Source: a virus. From it: a DNA stretch of 58,576 nt. The DNA lies in IMG/VR virus record IMGVR_UViG_3300028287_000004, positions 1 to 58,576 of that record; one strand, given 5' to 3'. Below, in pieces: positions 51,787 to 58,576 of this stretch; within the stretch, counting starts at the first letter, position 1, and the number at the start of each line of letters is the position of its first letter. Position numbers and translations under genes: made by a program. Below the pieces are notes generated by a model, which saw only the letters and a program-made list of their open reading frames with translations, searched no databases and was not told the DNA's origin.

Positions 51787-52902
51787 ATGGCAAAAGCATT
51801 TGATGCGTCAAAGTTTCGTAAAAGTATTACAAAAGCAGTCCCAGGAATGTCTGTGGGCTTCCGTGATCCGAATACATGGATCTCAACAGGTAACTACTGT
51901 CTAAACAAGTTAATCTCAAATGACTTCTATAAAGGTATTCCACTTGGTAAAGTGACAGTACTTGCAGGCGAGTCTGGTGCAGGTAAATCATATATTGCAT
52001 CTGGTAACATTATTAAGAATGCACAGGATCAGGGTATCTTTGTGGTTCTAATCGATAGTGAGAACGCACTAGATGAAAGTTGGTTACACGCACTGAATGT
52101 AAGCACAGACGATGATAAGCTACTGAAATTGAATGTAGCCATGATTGATGATGTTGCTAAGATTATTTCAGACTTTATGACAGACTATCGTAAAGAGTAC
52201 ACAGATACACCTGACGAAGAACGTCCTAAGGTTCTGTTCGTACTTGATAGTTTGGGTATGATGTTGACACCAACAGATGTTAATCAGTTCGAAAAAGGTG
52301 AAATGAAAGGCGATATGGGTCGTAAGCCCAAAGCACTATCAGCACTTGTTCGTAACTGTGTAAACATGTTTGGTGATTTCAATGTAGGTATGATTGCAAC
52401 GAATCACACATACGCATCACAAGATATGTTCGATCCAGATGATAAGATTTCAGGCGGACAAGGCTTTATCTATGCATCAAGTATTGTTATCGCTATGCGT
52501 AAACTGAAACTGAAAACAGACGAGAACGGTGTAAAGACATCTAAAGTGCATGGTATTCGTGCCGCATGTAAAGTTGTTAAGACACGTTATTCAAAACCGT
52601 TTGAAAGCGTACAAGTAGAAATTCCATATGAAACAGGTATGTCACCTTATTCAGGTCTGCTTGAATTCTTTGAAGCAAAAGGTCTACTAGTCAAGCAAGG
52701 TAATCGTCTGAAGTATACTACCAAATCTGGTGAAGAAATTCTTGAGTTCCGTAAGAACTGGACTGATGAAAAACTAGACCAAGTTATTGCAGATTGGAAT
52801 ACAGAAGACTTAGATGCAGAAGTAAATGGCCTTGAAGCACTAGAAGTTGATGCTAACGGAGAAATCATCCACGATGAAAACTCTGAACTTAATGAGGTGT
52901 AA
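51787..52902 (+). CDS. uvsX: RecA-like recombinase UvsX
   Basis: 371 residues (T4 UvsX: 391). Walker A GESGAGKS at 61-68, a Walker B strand RPKVLFVLDSLGMM near 145-160, the loop region SGGQGFIYASSIVIAMRKLK, and an acidic C-terminal tail. It forms filaments on ssDNA and drives strand exchange in recombination-dependent replication. It lies between gp32 and a QueD-like gene and shares a transcript with uvsY downstream. The ATG follows GGAG. Confidence 0.95.
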   Translation: MAKAFDASKFRKSITKAVPGMSVGFRDPNTWISTGNYCLNKLISNDFYKGIPLGKVTVLAGESGAGKSYIASGNIIKNAQDQGIFVVLIDSENALDESWLHALNVSTDDDKLLKLNVAMIDDVAKIISDFMTDYRKEYTDTPDEERPKVLFVLDSLGMMLTPTDVNQFEKGEMKGDMGRKPKALSALVRNCVNMFGDFNVGMIATNHTYASQDMFDPDDKISGGQGFIYASSIVIAMRKLKLKTDENGVKTSKVHGIRAACKVVKTRYSKPFESVQVEIPYETGMSPYSGLLEFFEAKGLLVKQGNRLKYTTKSGEEILEFRKNWTDEKLDQVIADWNTEDLDAEVNGLEALEVDANGEIIHDENSELNEV

Positions 52903-52905
52903 AGA

Positions 52906-53352
52906 ATGACTAAGTACTACTCAACAAAGACTTATGGTCACAACATTGGGCTTTCGGCTGTTTTTAGACAGCCGTTAGCACACTCTCATTGCAAGTTCTT
53001 GCATGGGTATAGCTTACAGTTTAAGTTTATTTTCGGTTGCGAAGAACTAGATGAACGCAATTGGGTAGTTGATTTCGGTGGCTTAAAGCCATTGAAGAAG
53101 TGGTTAGAAGATAACTTTGATCACAAAGTAGTTGTTGACAGGGCTGATCCTTTGTTGTATAAACTAAGTGAACTAGAATCATCTGGTTTAGCAGAACTTA
53201 CATTATTTGATGGTGTGGGGGTTGAGAAGTTCGCAGAACATGCTCATAAGTTTGCTGATGAACTAGTTCGAGAAATGACAAACAATAGGTGTCATTGTGT
53301 CAGTGCAGAATGTGCTGAACATGGTGCAAACTCAGCAATTTACGAGGCGTAA
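52906..53352 (+). CDS. QueD/6-pyruvoyl-tetrahydropterin synthase-like protein
   Basis: 148 residues. A tunnelling-fold pattern: GLSAVFRQPLAHSHCKFLHG with Cys and His, RNWVVDFGGLKPLKKWLEDN, DHKVVVDRADPL and a late CAEHGANSAIYE segment. QueD makes 6-carboxytetrahydropterin for 7-deazaguanine synthesis, and phage homologues can serve queuosine or DNA modification. The canonical zinc-binding HGH is HGY here and the usual first His region is altered, so activity may differ; a similar variant form is, I believe, common in marine phages. It starts 4 nt after uvsX, so is co-expressed with recombination genes. Confidence 0.78.
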   Translation: MTKYYSTKTYGHNIGLSAVFRQPLAHSHCKFLHGYSLQFKFIFGCEELDERNWVVDFGGLKPLKKWLEDNFDHKVVVDRADPLLYKLSELESSGLAELTLFDGVGVEKFAEHAHKFADELVREMTNNRCHCVSAECAEHGANSAIYEA

Positions 53353-53359
53353 AAATAAA

Positions 53360-53608
53360 ATGGCAGCAGTAGACTCAGACGTAATATTTGACATATGGGA
53401 AGCATTCAAAGTATTAGTTCCAGCTAAGGAACGAATGAATGCGGCAGAACGATTGATTAAAATATGTGATGATGTAGGTTTTCAGAAAGAAGACATTGCA
53501 GAAATGACAGAGAACGATAAGATTCTTGAAACAGCGTTTGATATATATTTTCAAGACGACTACGATGAAGATGAAGACGACGACTCTTGGGATGATTATG
53601 ACGAATGA
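53360..53608 (+). CDS. Small acidic protein between QueD-like and uvsY
   Basis: 82 residues from the ATG at 53360; an upstream in-frame ATG (53297) lies inside the preceding gene. Residues 1-60 look like a helical domain (IFDIWEAFKVLVPAKERMNA), and the last 20 are nearly all Asp and Glu with aromatics (DDYDEDEDDDSWDDYDE), like the acidic tails of ssDNA-binding proteins. It overlaps uvsY by 4 nt (ATGA). An accessory role in recombination or in protein contact is possible from context only. Confidence 0.58.
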   Translation: MAAVDSDVIFDIWEAFKVLVPAKERMNAAERLIKICDDVGFQKEDIAEMTENDKILETAFDIYFQDDYDEDEDDDSWDDYDE

Positions 53609-54060
53609 GTTGGTATAGTAAAATCGTTGCGGACTGGAGTAAGATCCCTTCTTGTATAGATCACTTTGAAAGTGAACTACAAGAAGCCCGCAATGAAGTA
53701 AAAATATATGGTAATGTTGAAAAGAATGCAACGATGTTACCCGGATATGTAGAACTACGATTTGGGCAATTACAGGAAATCGAAGCAATTCTAGAACATC
53801 TAAATATACAGTTACGTAAGAAACGAAGTGAATACTTGCGTAAGTACTTAGAAAACTATAATAAAGCACTAAGTAGTAGGGACGCAGAAAAGTATGCAGA
53901 CGGCGAAGCAGAAGTTGTTGCTATCTCAGAACTTATTAATCAAGTAGCGTTATTACGAAACAAATACCAAGGCATTACCAAGGGATTTGAAATTAAGCAC
54001 TTTCAGTTGAGTAACATTATTAAACTAAGAGTGGCGGGCATGGAAGATGCAACGATATAA
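53605..54060 (+). CDS. uvsY: Recombination mediator UvsY
   Basis: 151 residues (T4 UvsY: 137), mostly helical and basic. The pattern WYSKIVADWSKIPSCIDHFE, NVEKNATMLPGYVELRFGQL and LRKKRSEYLRKYLENY with a C-terminal IKHFQLSNIIKLRVAGMEDATI-like helix is that of UvsY. UvsY helps UvsX displace gp32 from ssDNA. It is coupled to the preceding small gene by ATGA overlap. Confidence 0.88.
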   Translation: MSWYSKIVADWSKIPSCIDHFESELQEARNEVKIYGNVEKNATMLPGYVELRFGQLQEIEAILEHLNIQLRKKRSEYLRKYLENYNKALSSRDAEKYADGEAEVVAISELINQVALLRNKYQGITKGFEIKHFQLSNIIKLRVAGMEDATI

Positions 54061-54123
54061 ACAATAGATATTAAGATATAAGCGGTGTTGTTAAATACAT
54101 TGCGATTTCGGAGAAAACAATAA

Positions 54124-56415
54124 ATGAAAATTCAAGTAATAAAACGTGACGGCGACAAAGAGGTTTTAGACCTCGAGAAAATGCACAAAGTCGTTTTCTT
54201 TGCGTGTGACGGCATTGCTGGAGTATCACCAAGTGAAGTTGAGATAAAATCTCATATCCAGTTCTATGACGGTATTACAAGTTCAGAAATTCAAGAAACG
54301 CTGATTAAATCAGCGGCAGATTTGATCAATGAAGATACCCCAAACTATCAGTGGGTAGCAGGTAATCTAGTAAACTATCATTTGCGAAAGATGGTATATA
54401 ATAGTTTTGAGCCGTGTCACGTACTTGACTTAGTGAAGAAAAATACGAACCGTGGCTTTTATGATACTGCGTTGCTTGAAGACTATTCTGAAGAAGAATG
54501 GGAAACAATCAATAACTATATTAAACATGATAGAGATTTTAATATTTCTTATGTTGGTATGGAACAATTCCGTGGCAAATATCTAGTACAAAATCGTGTA
54601 ACTAAAGATGTATTTGAAACCCCGCAGATGGCTTATATGTTAATTGCCGCTACGCTGTTTTCAAGTTATCCTAAGGAAACACGTATGAAGTGGGTAAAAG
54701 ATTACTATGATGCAATTAGTAACTTTGATATCTCACTCCCAACTCCAGTGATGGCAGGCGTTCGTACGCCGCAGAGACAGTTTTCCTCCTGTGTTCTAAT
54801 TGAGACTGGTGACTCGCTTGATTCAATCAATGCGACATCTAGTGCAATCGTAAAATATGTCTCACAGAAAGCGGGCATCGGCGTTAACGCTGGTGCTATT
54901 CGTGCGATCAATTCTCCGATCCGAAACGGAGATGCGTCACACACTGGTGTTATCCCTTTCTATAAAATGTTCCAAGCGGCTGTTAAATCATGTTCACAAG
55001 GTGGTGTTCGTGGTGGTGCAGCGACTCTGTACTATCCGCTTTGGCATTTAGAAGTAGAAGATATGCTTGTTCTAAAGAACAACAAAGGCACAGAAGACAA
55101 CCGTGTACGTCACTTAGACTACGGTGTGCAATTTAACAAGTTGATGTATGAACGTCTAATGACTGGCGGCAACATCACTCTATTCTCTCCTAACGATGTT
55201 CCGGGACTGTATGAAGCATTCTTTGACGATCAAGACAAGTTCCGTGAATTGTATGAGAAAGCAGAACGCAAAACATCCATTCGTAAGAAGTCAATTCCGG
55301 CAATCGATCTATTCTCTGCATTCATGAATGAGCGCAAGAACACGGGTCGTATCTATCTGATGAACGTAGATCACGCTAACGATCATGGAGCATTCAAACC
55401 TGATCTAGCTCCTATTCGTCAATCAAACCTATGCTGTGAAATTAATCTACCGACAAAGCCACTAGAACACATCTTTGATGAAGAGGGTGAAATTTCGCTA
55501 TGTACTCTAAGTGCTATCAATTGGGGTAACATTAAAACTCCAGCAGACTTTGCTAAACCTTGTGAATTATCAATTCGTGGGCTAGATGCACTATTAGATT
55601 ATCAAAAGTATCCAGTACTTGCAGCACAGTTATCAACTGAAAAGCGCAGACCACTGGGTATCGGTATCATTAACTTTGCTTACTGGTTAGCTAAGAATGA
55701 TACAAACTATTCAAATCCAAACTTAGAGTTAGTTGATGAATGGGCAGAAGCATGGAGCTACTACTTAATCAAAGCATCTAACACTCTTGCGAAAGAACAA
55801 GGCAAATGTTCTGGCACAGACGAAACACGTTATGGTGATGGTGTAGTTCCAATGGATACTCGTAAACGTGATGTGGATGAACTTACTCCGTATGTTGAAC
55901 GTCAAGATTGGGCGACATTACGTGCAGACTTACAAGAGTATGGTATTCGTAACTCAACTGTTATGGCTCTTATGCCAGCAGAAACATCAGCACAGATTAG
56001 TAACTCAACAAACGGTATTGAGCCTCCACGCTCACTAGTGTCAGTTAAGCAATCTAAGCATGGTGTTCTAAAGCAAGTTGTACCGGGTATTCACAAGCTA
56101 AAGAACAAATACGAATTACTATGGGATCAGCAGTCACCAGAAGGTTACTTGAAGATCATGGCAGTTCTACAGAAATATATTGACCAAGGTATCTCAGTAA
56201 ACACTTCATACAATCCAGTATTCTTTGATGAAGAAAAGATCCCTATGTCAGTGATGCTACAACATCTTATCATGTTCTATAAATACGGTGGTAAGCAGTT
56301 GTACTACTTCAACACATTCGACGGTCAAGGAGAGATTGACGTATCGAAACTAATGGACGAACCACTAGCACAATCTGTCATTGATGATGAAGATTGTGAT
56401 GCGTGTGTAATTTAA
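54124..56415 (+). CDS. nrdA: Ribonucleotide reductase class Ia, large subunit NrdA
   Basis: 763 residues, nearly the length of E. coli NrdA (761). An N-terminal ATP-cone (IQVIKRDGDKEVLDLEKMHK) is present. Active-site residues are all visible: Cys in QFSSCVLIETGD, the NLCCEI box (Asn, Cys, Glu), Cys in ISLCTLSAINWGN, tandem Tyr in GKQLYYFNTFDGQGE, and the C-terminal redox pair CDACVI. It makes dNDPs for phage DNA synthesis together with NrdB. The ribosome site is CGGAGA. No intron or inserted endonuclease is present. Confidence 0.97.
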   Translation: MKIQVIKRDGDKEVLDLEKMHKVVFFACDGIAGVSPSEVEIKSHIQFYDGITSSEIQETLIKSAADLINEDTPNYQWVAGNLVNYHLRKMVYNSFEPCHVLDLVKKNTNRGFYDTALLEDYSEEEWETINNYIKHDRDFNISYVGMEQFRGKYLVQNRVTKDVFETPQMAYMLIAATLFSSYPKETRMKWVKDYYDAISNFDISLPTPVMAGVRTPQRQFSSCVLIETGDSLDSINATSSAIVKYVSQKAGIGVNAGAIRAINSPIRNGDASHTGVIPFYKMFQAAVKSCSQGGVRGGAATLYYPLWHLEVEDMLVLKNNKGTEDNRVRHLDYGVQFNKLMYERLMTGGNITLFSPNDVPGLYEAFFDDQDKFRELYEKAERKTSIRKKSIPAIDLFSAFMNERKNTGRIYLMNVDHANDHGAFKPDLAPIRQSNLCCEINLPTKPLEHIFDEEGEISLCTLSAINWGNIKTPADFAKPCELSIRGLDALLDYQKYPVLAAQLSTEKRRPLGIGIINFAYWLAKNDTNYSNPNLELVDEWAEAWSYYLIKASNTLAKEQGKCSGTDETRYGDGVVPMDTRKRDVDELTPYVERQDWATLRADLQEYGIRNSTVMALMPAETSAQISNSTNGIEPPRSLVSVKQSKHGVLKQVVPGIHKLKNKYELLWDQQSPEGYLKIMAVLQKYIDQGISVNTSYNPVFFDEEKIPMSVMLQHLIMFYKYGGKQLYYFNTFDGQGEIDVSKLMDEPLAQSVIDDEDCDACVI

Positions 56416-56431
56416 AACGAGAGAGAAATAA

Positions 56432-57562
56432 ATGTCAGTATTCAATTCAAAAAACAAAGCAGATCATACAAAAGCACTAGCATTTCTAGACCCAAATGGT
56501 GGGGTTGCTATTCAACGTTTTGATATGCTAAAATATAAACAGTTTGACAAGCTAACAGACAAGCAACTAGGTTTCTTCTGGCGTCCAGAGGAAGTAGATG
56601 TAACTAAAGATAGTAATGATTTTAAAAATCTTACAGACCATGAGCGTCATATCTTTACATCAAATCTAAAACGTCAAATTCTACTAGATAGTGTACAAGG
56701 ACGTGCGCCAGTAGAAGCATTTGGTCCACTAGTATCCATTCCAGAACTAGAAGCATGGATCCAAACTTGGACATTTAGTGAAACAATTCACTCACGTTCA
56801 TATACTCACATCATTCGTAATGTATACTCAGACCCTTCTAAAGTGTTTGACGTCATGATGGATATCGAAGAGATTATGGATTGTGCTGATGATATCTCAG
56901 AATGCTATGACCAACTAATCGATATGACATCATACTTCAATCTATTGGGCGAAGGTACGCATACTGTAAATGGTAATGAAGTAGTAGTAGACAAATACGA
57001 AATTAAAAAGTTGCTTTATAAAACTCTTATGAGCGTAAATATCCTTGAAGGAGTTCGTTTCTATGTCTCATTTGCGTGTTCATGGGCATTTGCAGAACTG
57101 AAGAAGATGGAAGGGAATGCAAAGATTATTAAACTAATCGCACGTGATGAAAATCTACACTTAGCATCTACTCAAACACTTCTGAAACTTCTTCCAAAAG
57201 ATGATCCAGACTTCATTCAGATTGCTAAAGAAACAGAAGCAGAATGCATTCAAATGTTTGTAGACGCAGTAGAGCAAGAAAAGCAGTGGGCAAACTATCT
57301 GTTTAAAGATGGTTCAATGATTGGTCTAAACACACAACTACTTTCAGATTATATTGAATGGATTTGTTGTAAGCGTATGACAGCAGTAGGACTTAAATGT
57401 CCATATCAAACTCCACAAGCTAATCCACTACCGTGGACACAGAAGTGGATTTCAGGTGCAGACGTACAAGTAGCACCACAAGAAACAGAAATTTCATCAT
57501 ACGTTATCGGTGGAGTTAAGCAAGATGTTGACACTAATACATTCGGAGGCATGTCACTATAA
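56432..57562 (+). CDS. nrdB: Ribonucleotide reductase class Ia, small subunit NrdB
   Basis: 376 residues. Di-iron and radical residues are intact: Glu, His and Tyr in SETIHSRSYTHIIRN (the stable tyrosyl radical site), and the Glu/His pair region GNAKIIKLIARDENLHLAST. The N-terminal Trp region (QLGFFWRPEEVDV) and the C-terminus ending FGGMSL for contact with NrdA are present. It follows nrdA by 16 nt and overlaps the next gene by one base (TAATG). Confidence 0.97.
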   Translation: MSVFNSKNKADHTKALAFLDPNGGVAIQRFDMLKYKQFDKLTDKQLGFFWRPEEVDVTKDSNDFKNLTDHERHIFTSNLKRQILLDSVQGRAPVEAFGPLVSIPELEAWIQTWTFSETIHSRSYTHIIRNVYSDPSKVFDVMMDIEEIMDCADDISECYDQLIDMTSYFNLLGEGTHTVNGNEVVVDKYEIKKLLYKTLMSVNILEGVRFYVSFACSWAFAELKKMEGNAKIIKLIARDENLHLASTQTLLKLLPKDDPDFIQIAKETEAECIQMFVDAVEQEKQWANYLFKDGSMIGLNTQLLSDYIEWICCKRMTAVGLKCPYQTPQANPLPWTQKWISGADVQVAPQETEISSYVIGGVKQDVDTNTFGGMSL

Positions 57563-58206
57563 TGGAACACGTATTTGATGATACATGGATTAGACAAAAA
57601 CAATTTAAAGTTGCTATGGAAAACGAAGTTATTCACATTCCTTCAACTGCAATCGACCATAAAGTAATTGATGCACAATTACCTGGGTTTATCACGGGCG
57701 CAACGGGAGATGATAAGTCTCAATTTATTTTAGATGTTGGCTGTGGTGATGGTTATGCGATGCAAAAGATGGTTGATATGGAGTATGAAAATGTTCAAGG
57801 CATCACACTTCACACAGAAGACCATCTTGCATGTAAAGAAAAGGGACTAACTTCACATGTGATGAACTATAACTTTTCTGAGTTAATGAAAGGATTCTTT
57901 CATGTAGCTTGGATGCGTCAATCACTACAATTTTCATTTCAGCCATTCTTTACTATGCTAGAACTTAATCGTGTTATGCGACTAAATGGCTGGGTATATA
58001 TCGAAGTTCCAGATACATCTAATGAAGGTGTTCCTCTAGGTACGTTGCACCGAGAAACATACGAGCGTATTTTTAAATCAGCAGGCTTTGAAATTATACA
58101 AAGTGATAATATCAAATTGTCAGTTGGTGATGTGAGCGAATCGCATAACTTTTTTGCACTTACAAAACGTGCAAATGTGTCATTACCAGAGCTACCAGAA
58201 GAATAA
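57562..58206 (+). CDS. SAM-dependent methyltransferase
   Basis: 214 residues. A class I methyltransferase glycine-rich motif I, LDVGCGDGYA, lies near 56-65. Acidic residues after the second strand (GITLHTEDH), the FHVAWMRQSLQFSFQPF region and RVMRLNGWVYIEVPD follow in the usual order. It resembles small-molecule or general methyltransferases more than DNA methylases, as no NPPY- or PC-type catalytic motif is present. The target is unknown. It starts inside the nrdB stop codon, so its translation is coupled to ribonucleotide reductase. Confidence 0.8.
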   Translation: MEHVFDDTWIRQKQFKVAMENEVIHIPSTAIDHKVIDAQLPGFITGATGDDKSQFILDVGCGDGYAMQKMVDMEYENVQGITLHTEDHLACKEKGLTSHVMNYNFSELMKGFFHVAWMRQSLQFSFQPFFTMLELNRVMRLNGWVYIEVPDTSNEGVPLGTLHRETYERIFKSAGFEIIQSDNIKLSVGDVSESHNFFALTKRANVSLPELPEE

Positions 58207-58234
58207 TAAAAGTTAAAAAAATTATAAGTCATTG

Positions 58235-58264
58235 AAGTGCAATGGTTTTCTCTTGCACTTTTTT
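58235..58264 (+). terminator. Intrinsic terminator after the nrd operon
   Basis: Stem AAGTGCAA/TTGCACTT with a ten-base loop and a T run. The next promoter begins two bases later. Confidence 0.88.
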
Positions 58265-58265
58265 G

Positions 58266-58293
58266 TTGACATTCCTGTAAGACATGCTATATT
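58266..58293 (+). promoter_or_regulatory. Sigma70-type promoter
   Basis: TTGACA 58266-58271, 16-nt spacer ending CATGC, TATATT 58288-58293, before the ATG at 58321. The ACATGCTA stretch before the -10 box is shared with the promoter at 5410. Confidence 0.75.
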
Positions 58294-58320
58294 AATTAAG
58301 TAATCATCGGAGAAACACAA

Positions 58321-58576
58321 TGACTAAAGATGAACTTCAAGTAATCCTAGAAAAACATAAGCTATGGCTTGAGGGTAATAAAGAAGGAGTTCGTGCTAAC
58401 TTAGAGGGTGCTAACTTGATGGATGCTGACTTGAGCTGCGCTAACTTGAGGGATGCTGACTTGAGTGGGGCTGACTTGAGGTATGTTGACTTGAGTGGTG
58501 CTAACTTAGAGAGTGCTGATCTTACTGGAGCTAAACTTGAGGGTGCAATAATGCAGGATTCTGTTTGGAGGAAGAA
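58321..58576 (+). CDS. Pentapeptide-repeat protein (truncated by window end)
   Basis: At least 85 codons, running off the right edge. After a short N-terminal helix (MTKDELQVILEKHKLWLEGN) come ten or so pentapeptide repeats of the A(D/N)LxX type (GANLMDADLSCANLRDADLS and on), which form a right-handed quadrilateral beta-helix. Known members can mimic DNA and inhibit gyrase, but many have no known function. CGGAGA precedes the ATG, and a sigma70-type promoter suggests early expression. The DNA of the repeats is itself repetitive (GCTAACTTGAG / GCTGACTTGAG). Confidence 0.85.

Overview
The window reads as a contiguous piece of an AT-rich, T4-like tailed-phage (myovirus) genome. Recognisable T4 core genes run through it: portal gp20, prohead core proteins, protease gp21, scaffold gp22, major capsid gp23, neck gp13 and gp14, tail completion gp15, sheath gp18, tube gp19, a gp54/gp48-like tube initiator, head completion gp4, small and large terminase gp16 and gp17, ssDNA-binding gp32, UvsX, UvsY, and NrdA and NrdB. 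The gene set and the fibre domains resemble marine T4-like phages, and the unusually short gp23 suggests a divergent ('far-T4') member. The host is unknown. TTGACA-type promoters suit a Gram-negative bacterium, perhaps an alphaproteobacterium (inference).

Layout. 1-1041: end of an unknown gene, two small genes, and a convergent GIY-YIG nuclease. 1042-1715: no protein gene, but the minus strand folds into about ten hairpins (candidate large structured RNA) next to TATTAGC repeats. 1716-5404: minus-strand gp26 that appears to continue by -1 frameshifting into a gp51-like tail, divergent from a tape-measure-like gene. 5460-11386: head module gp20, small core proteins, gp21, gp22, gp23. 11502-30196: a fibre island of six large repetitive proteins plus a small fibre chaperone, with duplicated promoter and N-terminal cassettes, beta-propeller-like repeats, a collagen-like stalk and a collar domain. 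30263-34253: a ParB-like gene facing a minus-strand block (unknown protein, NUDIX hydrolase, gp15, gp14). 34320-38577: 2OG oxygenase, unknown genes, gp13, a membrane protein, a P-loop kinase. 38681-48893: tail and packaging genes gp18, gp19, tube initiator, gp4, gp16, structural unknowns, a propeller-repeat protein, gp17. 48919-58206: virion-associated unknown, then replication/recombination and nucleotide genes (gp32, UvsX, QueD-like, UvsY, NrdA, NrdB, methyltransferase). 58321-end: truncated pentapeptide-repeat protein.

Regulation is legible. About twenty NATAAATA boxes, the T4-type late promoter, precede structural genes. Four TTGACA-N16/17-TATAAT-like promoters precede portal, an unknown gene, gp32 and the last gene. 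Strong hairpin terminators separate units. In four genes the late box lies exactly 5 nt before the ATG, so the predicted transcript starts at the A of the start codon (leaderless mRNA).

The most interesting signals are the gp26/gp51 frameshift cassette with a Shine-Dalgarno-like enhancer, slippery heptamer and downstream stem; the structured RNA beside it; the four leaderless late genes; and the GCTAAYA repeats shared by the gp32 leader and the DNA upstream of the RNA. All identifications are from reading the sequence; no database search was run.
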